Source: CAKSQF01 sp964582375 (GTDB lineage Bacteria > Bacillota > Clostridia > Oscillospirales > CAG-272). From it: a DNA stretch of 12,946 bases. Each line of letters begins with the position of its first letter. Position 1 is the stretch's first letter. Below the pieces are notes generated by a model. That model saw nothing but the letters and a program-made list of their open reading frames with translations. It had not been told where the DNA came from and searched no databases. The stretch covers positions 1 to 12,946 of the forward strand of contig CAZORL010000041.1 in assembly GCA_964582375.1 (NCBI GenBank), written 5' to 3'. The position numbers were made by a program, and so were the translations under genes. Of the stretch, positions 1 through 7,662 are shown in pieces.

Positions 1-77
1 ACCTTCTATACCAAACTACCCGCAACCCGTGTCGATTTTTGTCGAAATATTGGGGAGAACGCGATAAGCAACTATGC

Positions 78-105
78 AAAAAAGCCCGCAAAGTGCGAGC
101 TTTTT
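78..105 (-). terminator. Rho-independent terminator after the lipid kinase gene
   Basis: Arms at 79-90 and 94-105 form a 12-bp stem with a 3-nt loop. Read on the minus strand, the only non-Watson-Crick position is a G-U wobble, whereas on the plus strand it is an A-C mismatch. On the minus strand the stem runs into six U (positions 83-78). It lies about 70 nt past the stop of the minus-strand kinase gene and fits as its terminator. The wobble direction argues for use mainly on the minus strand. Positions 1-77 show no gene I can support. Confidence 0.75.
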
Positions 106-174
106 GATAAAATGTAAGGGCGACAAAGTGATCTGCATCTTTACCGAATTATGATCGCATCTCCGCAGTTATCA

Positions 175-1122
175 TTAACGTTTTTTAGGCGTCATATAAC
201 TCACGCCGTGCGGCAGTGAAAAAGAGAGGGATGACGGCAGAACCTCGGCATGAAGTTCGCAACAGCTCACGATCTCGCCGTCAAAGCAAACACTCTGCTC
301 ACCTTCGAATACAATATCGAGCTTTCGACATTTATAGAGCCTGACATGACGCAGTATGCGAGCGTTGTTGATGTAACTGCCGTTTTTGTAACTGCCGACC
401 ATACTGATGAATGACATTCTCGACATTGGCAGAGCAATGCACACATCGATAAGTCCGTCATTGACCTCTGCCCTTGGTGCTGAATTGAAACCGCCGCCGT
501 AATATGAGCCGCCTGCCGCCGCAAGGAGAAGAAATTTGCCGCAGTCGACCTCGTTGCCGTCCACTTGCATTTTTTTGATCTTCACCATCGGCATTTTGAT
601 AAGCTCACATGCGACGCCTGTGATATATGCGGATCTCGGCGATATGAGCGGATGCTTTTTAAGTGATGACGTTTTCTCAACGACGGCGCAGTCAAATCCT
701 GTGTTGACAAAATTGACCGATACTCGATCACCGCAAGCGATGGCGTCGATCTTCATGGGCGAGCCGTTGATCTGGGCATCGATGTCGAAAAAAGCGGCGT
801 TGCTGTCAAAATTTCTGACAAAATCATTGCCCGTTCCGAGGGGAATGACGGCGATCTCGGCGTTTTCTCTGCCGATAACACCGCTCGCAAGCTCCCCGAG
901 CGTTCCGTCGCCTCCGCAGGCATAAAAGCGAATTTTTTCATTTTCGTATTTTTTACAAAGTGTCTTTGCAATGTTCGTGCAATCACCGATGTGAGAAGTC
1001 ATGTGTATCTCGTAATCGACCGACAGTCGTTCGCACGTTTCCTTTATCTTTTCCTCGAGTGAATGCTTTCTTTCGGCAGATCCCACCCCTGCCGTGGGAT
1101 TGATAATAAATATGTGTCTCAT
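175..1122 (-). CDS. Diacylglycerol kinase family lipid kinase (DagK/YegS-like)
   Basis: This 315-residue protein belongs to the soluble lipid kinase family (DAGK catalytic domain) that transfers phosphate from ATP to diacylglycerol or a similar membrane lipid; the exact substrate is not readable from sequence. The N-terminus has the family opening INPTAGVG (residues 7-14). The nucleotide-binding GGDGT is at 70-74, followed by PLGTGNDF (94-101). The C-terminal lobe has FNSAPRAEVNDGLIDV (212-227) and a late FDGE (280-283). Length is normal for the family. The ATG at 1122 follows GGAG at a workable distance. It sits downstream of atpC in the same direction, but a terminator and its own strong promoter separate them, so it is probably transcribed alone. 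A role in recycling diacylglycerol to phosphatidate is the usual one in Firmicutes and is inferred here. Confidence 0.9.
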   Translation of the reverse strand: MRHIFIINPTAGVGSAERKHSLEEKIKETCERLSVDYEIHMTSHIGDCTNIAKTLCKKYENEKIRFYACGGDGTLGELASGVIGRENAEIAVIPLGTGNDFVRNFDSNAAFFDIDAQINGSPMKIDAIACGDRVSVNFVNTGFDCAVVEKTSSLKKHPLISPRSAYITGVACELIKMPMVKIKKMQVDGNEVDCGKFLLLAAAGGSYYGGGFNSAPRAEVNDGLIDVCIALPMSRMSFISMVGSYKNGSYINNARILRHVRLYKCRKLDIVFEGEQSVCFDGEIVSCCELHAEVLPSSLSFSLPHGVSYMTPKKR

Positions 1123-1151
1123 AGCAAGTCTCCGTTCTTTAACCTGTCATA

Positions 1152-1180
1152 ATTATACCATAATTTGATCTGAATGTCAA
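1152..1180 (-). promoter_or_regulatory. Consensus sigma-A promoter for the lipid kinase gene
   Basis: On the minus strand a perfect -35 TTGACA (1180-1175) and a perfect -10 TATAAT (1157-1152) are 17 nt apart. A TG one base upstream of the -10 makes it an extended -10. The expected start near 1145 leaves a leader of about 22 nt before the ATG at 1122. A match this good beside the gene, just after the atp terminator, is strong support for independent transcription of the kinase. Confidence 0.88.
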
Positions 1181-1195
1181 TAGAATTGATCTGAA
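1165..1195. repeat. 10-bp direct repeat flanking the kinase -35 element
   Basis: TTGATCTGAA occurs exactly at 1165-1174 and again at 1186-1195 (TTCAGATCAA on the minus strand). The repeats start 21 bp apart, two helical turns. One copy lies inside the promoter spacer and the other just upstream of the -35, so a protein bound to both would contact one face of the DNA across the -35. This is a candidate operator. I do not recognise the motif. Confidence 0.55.
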
Positions 1196-1218
1196 ACAGA
1201 AAAACTCGGACAAATGAT

Positions 1219-1261
1219 AAAAACATAGCAGGATGTAACTAATGAACATCCTGCCATGTTT
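1219..1261 (-). terminator. Rho-independent terminator of the ATP synthase operon
   Basis: Arms 1221-1236 and 1246-1261 form a 16-bp stem with a 9-nt loop. The one imperfect pair is a G-U wobble on the minus strand (A-C on the plus strand). Transcription from the minus strand meets five U (1223-1219). The stem begins 11 nt after the atpC stop codon, so it should end the atp transcript before the kinase promoter. Confidence 0.88.
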
Positions 1262-1272
1262 ATCGAAATATC

Positions 1273-1680
1273 TTAGTGGTTATTACTCGCGACCGAGAGT
1301 CTGATCAGCGCACGTTTAAGTTTTGCCTCGGCTCGCGCAAGGTCGTCGGGGGAGCGTTTTTGCTCTATGCGTTCTCTTGCGTTTGCTGCCGCCATCTCGG
1401 CTCTTTGTATGTCTATAGCATCTGAAAATTCGAATGTTGTTGCGATCAGTCTTGCCGTGTTATCCGAGACGGACAAAAATCCCTCGGTACAGGCGGCAAT
1501 GAGTGTTCTGTCGTCGGTTGTATTGATCTTCACCTTGCCGTAATCGATCGCAGTCATATAATTTGCGTGATTTTTCATAATACAGACATCGCCGACTACC
1601 GATCTGAGTGTAACATCCTTAACAGCATCATCAAATGCAACGCCGTCGGTCGTACAGATCTTAAGTGTCAATTCATCCAT
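1273..1680 (-). CDS. atpC: F1 ATP synthase subunit epsilon
   Basis: Epsilon is the small subunit of the F1 central stalk. It sits on gamma and can inhibit ATP hydrolysis. The 135-residue protein has the N-terminal beta-sandwich signature GDVCIMKNHANYMTAI (30-45) and a C-terminal helical pair (about 86-130). IDIQRA (89-94) matches the I(L)DxxRA motif linked to ATP binding in Bacillus epsilon. I chose the ATG at 1680, which lies 11 nt after AAGGAG (1697-1692). An in-frame GTG at 1692 overlaps that ribosome site and is unlikely. It is the last gene of the operon, 29 nt after atpD. Confidence 0.92.
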   Translation of the reverse strand: MDELTLKICTTDGVAFDDAVKDVTLRSVVGDVCIMKNHANYMTAIDYGKVKINTTDDRTLIAACTEGFLSVSDNTARLIATTFEFSDAIDIQRAEMAAANARERIEQKRSPDDLARAEAKLKRALIRLSVASNNH

Positions 1681-1709
1681 AAGAGGAAACACTCCTTACT
1701 ACAAAAGAT

Positions 1710-3107
1710 TTATTTTTGCTCTCTTGCTTTTTTGACAGCCTCATCGATTGTTCCGACAAAGAGGAAGGCCGATTCGGGAAGAGAGTCGTGCTTGCCGTCG
1801 AGGATCTCACGGAAACCTCTGACAGTCTCTTTGATCGGTACATATTTTCCTTGCATTCCGTTGAACTGCTCGGCGACAAAGAAGGGCTGCGAGAGAAAAC
1901 GCTGTATCTTTCTCGCACGGCTCACGAGCAACTTATCTTCATCCGACAGCTCGTCCATACCCATGATCGCGATTATATCCTGAAGCTCTTTATATCTCTG
2001 CAGAACCTGCTGAACGCGGAGTGCCGTCTCGTAATGATCTATTCCGACAATCTCGGGTGTCAATATTCTTGAGGTCGATTCAAGCGGATCGACAGCGGGA
2101 TAGATTCCGAGTGACGATATCGAACGCGAAAGAACTGTTGTTGCATCAAGGTGTGCAAAAGTTGTTGCAGGGGCAGGGTCGGTCAGGTCATCGGCAGGAA
2201 CGTAGACAGCCTGAACAGATGTGATCGATCCGCGCTTTGTTGATGTGATCCTCTCCTGTAGAGCACCCATCTCTGTTGCGAGAGTCGGCTGATAACCGAC
2301 AGCCGAGGGCATTCTTCCGAGCAGTGCGGAGACTTCACTTCCTGCCTGCGTAAATCTGAATATGTTATCGATAAAAAGCAGGACATCCTGATTTTCGCGA
2401 TCTCTGAAATATTCAGCCATCGTGAGTCCCGACAGGGCAACGCGCATTCTCGCTCCGGGTGGTTCGTTCATCTGACCGTAAACAAGTGCGGTTTTGTTGA
2501 TGACCCCCGATTCCTTCATTTCGTTGTATAGGTCATTGCCTTCACGCGTGCGCTCGCCGACACCGGTGAACACCGAGATGCCGCCGTGCTGTCTTGCGAT
2601 GTTGTTGATAAGTTCCATTATCAGAACAGTTTTGCCTACTCCCGCTCCGCCAAAAAGACCTATCTTACCACCTTTGGCATAGGGGGCGATAAGGTCAACG
2701 ACCTTAATTCCGGTTTCAAGTATCTCTGTCGTGCTCTCTTGCTCATCATAGGACGGTGGTGCACGGTGAATGCACCATTTTTCGGCATTATCGAGCTCGG
2801 GACCATTGTCAACAGGATCGCCAAGCAAATTAAAAACTCTGCCGAGGGTTTCTTTGCCGACCGGTACTGTAATTCCCGATCCTGTATCGACGGCATCAAG
2901 CCCTCTTTGAAGTCCGTCGGTCGAGCTCATTGCAATGCACCTGACGACATCATCGCCAATCTGCTGTGCAACCTCGCAGACGATCCGCTTTTCGTTTACA
3001 TCAATATTTATCGCATTAAGAAGATCGGGAAGGCGTCCCTCGGAAAAGCGAATATCAATAACGGGTCCGATCACCTGAGTGATCTTTCCGACATTTCCAG
3101 TGCTCAT
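1710..3107 (-). CDS. atpD: F1 ATP synthase subunit beta (catalytic)
   Basis: Beta carries the three catalytic nucleotide sites of F1 in the alpha3beta3 ring. At 465 residues it has the normal length. The P-loop GGAGVGKT is at 153-160 (Lys159, Thr160), the catalytic GERTREGNDL at 184-193 (Glu185), and the Walker B region LLFIDNIFRF at 243-252. The DELSDED lever segment is at 385-391. All expected catalytic residues are present. The ATG at 3107 follows AAAGGAAAAAA. The gene lies between atpG (35-nt gap) and atpC (29-nt gap). Confidence 0.98.
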   Translation of the reverse strand: MSTGNVGKITQVIGPVIDIRFSEGRLPDLLNAINIDVNEKRIVCEVAQQIGDDVVRCIAMSSTDGLQRGLDAVDTGSGITVPVGKETLGRVFNLLGDPVDNGPELDNAEKWCIHRAPPSYDEQESTTEILETGIKVVDLIAPYAKGGKIGLFGGAGVGKTVLIMELINNIARQHGGISVFTGVGERTREGNDLYNEMKESGVINKTALVYGQMNEPPGARMRVALSGLTMAEYFRDRENQDVLLFIDNIFRFTQAGSEVSALLGRMPSAVGYQPTLATEMGALQERITSTKRGSITSVQAVYVPADDLTDPAPATTFAHLDATTVLSRSISSLGIYPAVDPLESTSRILTPEIVGIDHYETALRVQQVLQRYKELQDIIAIMGMDELSDEDKLLVSRARKIQRFLSQPFFVAEQFNGMQGKYVPIKETVRGFREILDGKHDSLPESAFLFVGTIDEAVKKAREQK

Positions 3108-3142
3108 ATTTTTTCCTTTCGATATAATGTGTGCCGATCGGC

Positions 3143-3994
3143 TTAATCGGCGTGACCCGCACCGGCGACTATTTCTGTTATTTCCTGCGTGATTACCGAC
3201 TGTCTTGCTCTGTTGTATTGCAGTCGCATATCCGCAAGCATGGTTTCGCCGTTTTTGTTGGCTGAGCTCATCGAATTTCGACGTGCGGCGTGTTCAGATG
3301 CCTGAGCCTCAGCGATCGCGCAATAGAGAAATGTCGCGATATACTGTGATGAAACTCGACAAAGAAGGTCATCGGATGACGGCTCGTATATTGTTGACTG
3401 TCTCGAAAGCTCGACCTTTTCATCAGCAGAAAAGGGAAGTATCTGCTCGAGAACGGGTGTCTGAGTCAGTACAGAATCAAAGCGTGTGTACGCCAGCACC
3501 ACTCGGTCAAACTTTGCCTTGGCGTATCCGTCAGACACAAGTTTTCCGATTTCAAGACAATCGGAAACGCTCATCTCAGAGGCAAGCTGATAATTTGATG
3601 ACAATATTTCTCGTCCGTTATGCTTGAAATGTTCAAGACTTTTTTTGCCTATCGGGATCAGTGTGTACGGAACATCCCTGACATCTGCCGAAACGGTCTT
3701 GAAGAGATTTGAGTTATATCCGCCCGCAAGACCGCGGTCGCCCGCAATGACTATATAGCAGGTCTTTTTTATCTTGTGCTCTTTGAAAAAATCAGACAGC
3801 GATGCCTCGCGATCGGCTCGCATGGCTGAAAGAGTTTGCGTCAAAATGTCTTTAACGGGCTTTGTAACAAGTGCTCGCTCTTTTGCACGTCTTAGCTTCG
3901 ATGCCGATACAAGCTCCATAGCATGCGTGATCTGCATCGTCCCTTCAACGCTTTTTATGCGGCTTTTGACCGCCTTCATTGAAACGCTTGCCAT
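3143..3994 (-). CDS. atpG: F1 ATP synthase subunit gamma (central shaft)
   Basis: Gamma is the rotating shaft that links the c-ring to the alpha3beta3 head. The N-terminal signature is MKAVKSRIKSVEGTMQITHA, and the C-terminal helix ends ...YNRARQSVITQEITEIVAGA, both typical. From the ATG at 3994 the protein has 283 residues. This ATG lies 9 nt after AAGGGG and 2 nt after the atpA stop. A TTG at 4000, overlapping the atpA stop, is in frame but only 3 nt from the ribosome site, so I reject it. The tight junction suggests translational coupling with atpA. Confidence 0.96.
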   Translation of the reverse strand: MASVSMKAVKSRIKSVEGTMQITHAMELVSASKLRRAKERALVTKPVKDILTQTLSAMRADREASLSDFFKEHKIKKTCYIVIAGDRGLAGGYNSNLFKTVSADVRDVPYTLIPIGKKSLEHFKHNGREILSSNYQLASEMSVSDCLEIGKLVSDGYAKAKFDRVVLAYTRFDSVLTQTPVLEQILPFSADEKVELSRQSTIYEPSSDDLLCRVSSQYIATFLYCAIAEAQASEHAARRNSMSSANKNGETMLADMRLQYNRARQSVITQEITEIVAGAGHAD

Positions 3995-3996
3995 GA

Positions 3997-5511
3997 TCAA
4001 ATGCCCCTTGTGAAGCGTTCGGCATACTCACCGACCGATCTGACGATCAATTTTTCGTTTTCATCGGAGAGAAGACCGGTATTCCTTATATCCTCGGTCA
4101 CGGTCGGATAGTTGGCTTTAAGGTATTCGAGGTAGCCGACCTCAAATGCCTTGACCGATTTTACGGGGATCTCGCGCATGAGATCATGTACGGCGATATA
4201 GATGATCACGACCTGATTCTCGACAGCCATAGGTTCATTTCTTCCTTGCTTGAGAACCTCGACTATGCGCTCGCCTTGTGAAAGTCTGCGTTTCGTGTCG
4301 TCGTCCAGATCGGATCCGAACTGAGCAAATGATTGAAGCTCACGATACTGTGCGTAGGCAAGCTTTAACGGTCCGGAAACCTTTTTCATGGCTTTTATCT
4401 GTGCGTTTCCGCCGACTCGTGACACCGAGATACCCGGGTTTACCGCCGGTTTGATACCGCTGTGGAAAAGCTCGGTTTCAAGGAATATCTGACCATCTGT
4501 AATAGATATGACATTAGTAGGAATGTACGCCGAGACATCACCCGCCTGCGTCTCGATTATGGGAAGTGCGGTTATCGATCCACCGCCGTATTCGGGCGAG
4601 ACCCTTGCCGCACGTTCAAGAAGTCTTGAATGGAGATAGAATACGTCGCCGGGATATGCCTCGCGTCCGGGCGGACGTCGAATGAGAAGTGAGAGTGCAC
4701 GATATGCGACCGCGTGCTTTGAAAGGTCATCATAAACGATCAAGACATCCTTGCCTTGATGCATGAAGTATTCTCCCATGGCACAACCGGAGTAGGGTGC
4801 GATATACTGGAGCGGAGCGGACTCGGATGCGGTTGCGGACACGATAAAGGTATAGTCCATAGCACCGCTTTGAGCAAATGTCTCCGCGATCTGAGCGACC
4901 GTCGATCTTTTTTGACCTATCGCGACATAGATACAGATCATTCCTTTGCCTTTTTGATTAATGATCGTATCGATCGCGATCGAGGTCTTGCCTGTCTGTC
5001 TGTCTCCGATTATAAGCTCCCTCTGACCTCGACCTATCGGAATCATCGAGTCGATCGCGGCAATACCCGTCTGGAGGGGAACACTGACCGATTTCCTTTC
5101 GATGATCCCGGGTGCGGGGGACTCGATGGGCAAACTGCCGACCGCCTCGACCCGACCTTTTCCGTCGATCGGTTCTCCGAGCGAGTTAACAACACGTCCG
5201 ATAAGAGCCTCACCTACGGGGACGGAAACTACCTTACCTGTCCTTTTTACGGTGTCGCCCTCGCATATGCCTGCATCATTTCCGAGCATGACTGCACTGA
5301 CATGGGTATCTTCAAGATTAAGAGCCATGCCGTACTGTCCGTTGGAAAACTCAAGAAGTTCGTTCGACATGCAATTGTCGAGTCCGTGAACTTTGGCTAT
5401 TCCGTCACCTATCTGTATGACATACCCCGTCTCGCTTTGCTCGATTTTTGACGAATATGTTTTAATTCTGTCCTTTATGACTTTGCTGATGTCATCTGCG
5501 TTAATTGGCAT
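3997..5511 (-). CDS. atpA: F1 ATP synthase subunit alpha (regulatory nucleotide sites)
   Basis: Alpha alternates with beta in the F1 head. It holds non-catalytic nucleotide sites and supplies the arginine finger to the beta sites. The 504-residue protein has the P-loop GDRQTGKT at 169-176. The block YDDLSKHAVAYRALSLL is at 260-276, and the arginine finger is Arg365 in GISVSRVGG. The N-terminus (INADDISKVIKDRI) is the usual delta-binding helix. The ATG at 5511 follows AAAGGAAAAAA. It is 32 nt after atpH and 2 nt before atpG. Confidence 0.98.
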   Translation of the reverse strand: MPINADDISKVIKDRIKTYSSKIEQSETGYVIQIGDGIAKVHGLDNCMSNELLEFSNGQYGMALNLEDTHVSAVMLGNDAGICEGDTVKRTGKVVSVPVGEALIGRVVNSLGEPIDGKGRVEAVGSLPIESPAPGIIERKSVSVPLQTGIAAIDSMIPIGRGQRELIIGDRQTGKTSIAIDTIINQKGKGMICIYVAIGQKRSTVAQIAETFAQSGAMDYTFIVSATASESAPLQYIAPYSGCAMGEYFMHQGKDVLIVYDDLSKHAVAYRALSLLIRRPPGREAYPGDVFYLHSRLLERAARVSPEYGGGSITALPIIETQAGDVSAYIPTNVISITDGQIFLETELFHSGIKPAVNPGISVSRVGGNAQIKAMKKVSGPLKLAYAQYRELQSFAQFGSDLDDDTKRRLSQGERIVEVLKQGRNEPMAVENQVVIIYIAVHDLMREIPVKSVKAFEVGYLEYLKANYPTVTEDIRNTGLLSDENEKLIVRSVGEYAERFTRGI

Positions 5512-5543
5512 GTTTTTTCCTTTCGATCGATAACAAATTTAAC

Positions 5544-6083
5544 TTAAACAAGCAGTTCGCGCTTTACCCGATCAAGCTCGGATGAGACGCTCGCATTTGT
5601 TTGCATATCGGGATATTTAAGAACAATACCGCCGATCAGTGTACGATCGACCTTGTTTTCAAGAATGATCGTCTTTTTGCGTTTGTTTTCGAGAACACTT
5701 TTCAGTCGTTTAATCTGATCCTCTGTCATGGGAGCGGCAGTGATCGCCGCCACATGTTCTATACCGTGCGCCGTCTCGTAATATGAGTTGTAAAGCGAGA
5801 CTACTTTTGTGAAAGATGAGACTATGCGATCCGCTGTGAGAATGCACATCAGATTGATCGTGTATGCATGTGCACCGACAAGAATGTCGCAAACGATGCT
5901 TTGCCGCTCTGAGGAAGATATGCCGGGGGAATCAAGAAGGTTTACAATGTCGCCATTTTCACAAAAGGCGCGATCGATCTCCGAAAGCTCATCCCTGACG
6001 ACGGTGTCAATATTCTCGTCGTGACACAGATCAAAAAACGCCCTTGCAAGATTTTCAGTAAGATCCAATGCTAAATCCCCCAA
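5544..6083 (-). CDS. atpH: F1 ATP synthase subunit delta (stator)
   Basis: Delta (OSCP type) joins the F1 head to the b-subunit stalk. ENLARAFFDLC near the N-terminus and the C-terminal block VDRTLIGGIVLKYPDMQTNA followed by SVSSELDRVKRELLV match the family, with N-A-S where D-G-S is usual. No ATG is available. The frame opens with TTG at 6083 (179 residues, weak AAAGAG 6 nt upstream) or TTG at 6068 (174 residues, GGGGGA 7 nt upstream). I report the longer form but cannot decide between them. The gene is in the same frame as atpF, separated only by the atpF TGA and one TGT codon, so re-initiation after atpF termination is likely. Confidence 0.92.
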   Translation of the reverse strand: MGDLALDLTENLARAFFDLCHDENIDTVVRDELSEIDRAFCENGDIVNLLDSPGISSSERQSIVCDILVGAHAYTINLMCILTADRIVSSFTKVVSLYNSYYETAHGIEHVAAITAAPMTEDQIKRLKSVLENKRKKTIILENKVDRTLIGGIVLKYPDMQTNASVSSELDRVKRELLV

Positions 6084-6086
6084 ACA

Positions 6087-6593
6087 TCACTCTTTTTTCT
6101 CTGCCACTTTGATATAATCGTCGATCATCTCTCGGTGATCATCCTCACTGATCTCTTTTTCGATGATCTTGGACGCAAGAATAACTGCAATCTCGGATAT
6201 CTCATTTTTAGCCTCACCGATCGCATTTTGCTTTTCAAGCTCGATCTGTGCCTCCGCTCTCTTAATTATCCTGTCCGCCTCTTCGTGAGCATCTTTGACT
6301 ATTTGCTCTTGTGTGATAGTGGCTTTTCTTGTTGCATTGCTGATAAGTTCAGCAGCCTCGCTTTTGGCACCTGACAGCTTTTCTTCATAATCTGCCTTAA
6401 GAGCCTCGGCATCGTCGCTTGCTTTTTTTGCATTTTCATACGATGCGGCGACTTCCTTCTCGCGCTTGTCAAGTATGTTTTTTACAGGCTTGAACAGAAT
6501 CTTCTTCATCAGCAAAAAGAGGATGAGAAGATTGCCCCATGTAAAAAGCATTTCCCAAAAGTCGATGGTTACGAATGAAAGAAACTCTTCCAT
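6087..6593 (-). CDS. atpF: Fo ATP synthase subunit b (peripheral stalk)
   Basis: Subunit b anchors the stator stalk in the membrane and contacts delta. The 168-residue protein has one N-terminal membrane segment (about 13-33, WEMLFTWGNLLILFLLMKK), then the conserved FKPVKNILDKREKEV. A long charged alanine- and glutamate-rich coiled coil fills the rest. ATG 6593 follows AAGGAG at good spacing. A single b gene is present, so the stalk should be a homodimer. The TGA at 6089-6087 is followed in the same frame by TGT and then the atpH TTG start. Confidence 0.96.
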   Translation of the reverse strand: MEEFLSFVTIDFWEMLFTWGNLLILFLLMKKILFKPVKNILDKREKEVAASYENAKKASDDAEALKADYEEKLSGAKSEAAELISNATRKATITQEQIVKDAHEEADRIIKRAEAQIELEKQNAIGEAKNEISEIAVILASKIIEKEISEDDHREMIDDYIKVAEKKE

Positions 6594-6618
6594 TTGCTTT
6601 TCTCCTTAAATCCTTAAA

Positions 6619-6873
6619 TTAAAGAAGATTTACGAGCGGATTTGCGTATATGAGAATAAGCGCGATGACAAGCGAGTAGATACCTGTCGATTCCGCGACG
6701 GCACACCCGAGCAGCATGGTGCTCGTGACGCTGCCCTTGCATTCGGGTTGTCTTCCTATTGCCTCAAGTGCCTTACTTACGGCGATTCCCTCGCCGATGC
6801 CGGGTCCAAGACCTGCGATCATTGCAAGACCTGCTCCTATTGCCGATGCGGCAAGTACGATTGCTCTTTCCAT
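6619..6873 (-). CDS. atpE: Fo ATP synthase subunit c, probable Na+-binding two-carboxylate type
   Basis: Subunit c forms the membrane rotor ring that carries the coupling ion. The 84-residue hairpin has the glycine-rich helix 1 (GLGPGIGEG, 21-29), the polar loop RQPE (41-44) and helix 2 with the ion-binding carboxylate Glu61. The Na+ ligands known from Ilyobacter tartaricus (Gln32, Val63, Glu65, Ser66, Thr67, Tyr70) map to Glu28, Val59, Glu61, Ser62, Thr63 and Tyr66. All are kept except that Gln is replaced by Glu. That Gln-to-Glu change is the two-carboxylate motif described for Fusobacterium nucleatum. Na+ coupling is a strong inference, but sequence alone does not prove it. ATG 6873 follows GGAGG. 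Confidence 0.97.
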   Translation of the reverse strand: MERAIVLAASAIGAGLAMIAGLGPGIGEGIAVSKALEAIGRQPECKGSVTSTMLLGCAVAESTGIYSLVIALILIYANPLVNLL

Positions 6874-6930
6874 TTTTTTCCTCCGAATAATAGTTTTTGT
6901 ATTTTGATTTTTGAGTGATTTCTTGTTTGC

Positions 6931-7662
6931 TTAGGTTTCGTTTGCGTTCGAGATATAGACCATGGTCAGCATACAGAAGATGTAGGCTTGCAGACAGCTC
7001 GAAAACAGATCAAAATAAATTGATAAAACTGCCGGGATGCCGAGTTGTAATATCGGTATCGATGCAAGGAAATCATTTGGTATAAACGACAACACAAGCG
7101 AGCTGAGTGAGGCAAGTGCCGTGTAAACGAGTTTGGATATAACCAAACCCGATGCAATGTTTCCAAAATGTCTGAATGCCATTGATATAGGCGTTGCTAC
7201 CGTGCTTATAATATTGATTGGAAGCATTACGGGAACGGGGTCGATAAATGACTTAAGATAGGCGACTATCCCACCGGTTTTTATCGTCTCGACTTGAATC
7301 ATCACGAAAACAACAATGCCCCATGCAAGCGTTACACTGAGGTCTGCCGTTATCGGTCGCATTCCGACAAGACTCGATAGACTTCCGAGTGCTGAAAGCG
7401 TCAACACCGTGCCGATAAAGGGTGCGTATTTGCTGTTTCGCATGCCCATCGTACCCTCGACCAGTGAGTAAAGCTTTGATACGATAAGCTCCGCCACGAT
7501 CTGCCGTTTGCTCTCGGGACGGTCTTTCAGTCCCCGTGTCAGGAATATGCAGACTCCGATGATGGCTGCCATCAGTATCCACATGTTGACTGTCGTTTCG
7601 GTGATCGGGATCCCACCGAATATGGGTATCTCAAAATAAATCCGCGGTCCGGTTACATTCAT
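6931..7662 (-). CDS. atpB: Fo ATP synthase subunit a (ion channel stator)
   Basis: Subunit a provides the two half-channels and the stator arginine against which the c-ring turns. In this 243-residue, multi-spanning protein the essential arginine is Arg164 in MAFRHFGNIASG (E. coli Arg210). Gln225 in FDLFSSCLQAYIF corresponds to E. coli Gln252. PITADLSVTLAW (103-114) matches the conserved PPTxDLNxTxALA block, with Ser109 where Asn is usual. ATG 7662 overlaps the atpI stop as ATGA and follows AAAGGAAAA, so translation is coupled to atpI. A 57-nt AT-rich gap precedes atpE. Confidence 0.96.
   Translation of the reverse strand: MNVTGPRIYFEIPIFGGIPITETTVNMWILMAAIIGVCIFLTRGLKDRPESKRQIVAELIVSKLYSLVEGTMGMRNSKYAPFIGTVLTLSALGSLSSLVGMRPITADLSVTLAWGIVVFVMIQVETIKTGGIVAYLKSFIDPVPVMLPINIISTVATPISMAFRHFGNIASGLVISKLVYTALASLSSLVLSFIPNDFLASIPILQLGIPAVLSIYFDLFSSCLQAYIFCMLTMVYISNANET

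Noticed and set aside
1..77. Plus-strand frames open from the left edge, one ending with TAA at 67 just before the terminator hairpin
   Set aside because: All three plus frames are open here and the one ending at 67 uses several codons that look rare in this window. About twenty codons give no support for a real gene end.
2586..3146. 186-codon open frame on the plus strand
   Set aside because: It is antisense to the first half of atpD and has no recognisable protein features.
4756..5451. 231-codon open frame on the plus strand
   Set aside because: It is antisense to atpA, which is complete and strongly conserved. There is no ribosome site or family match for the antisense product.
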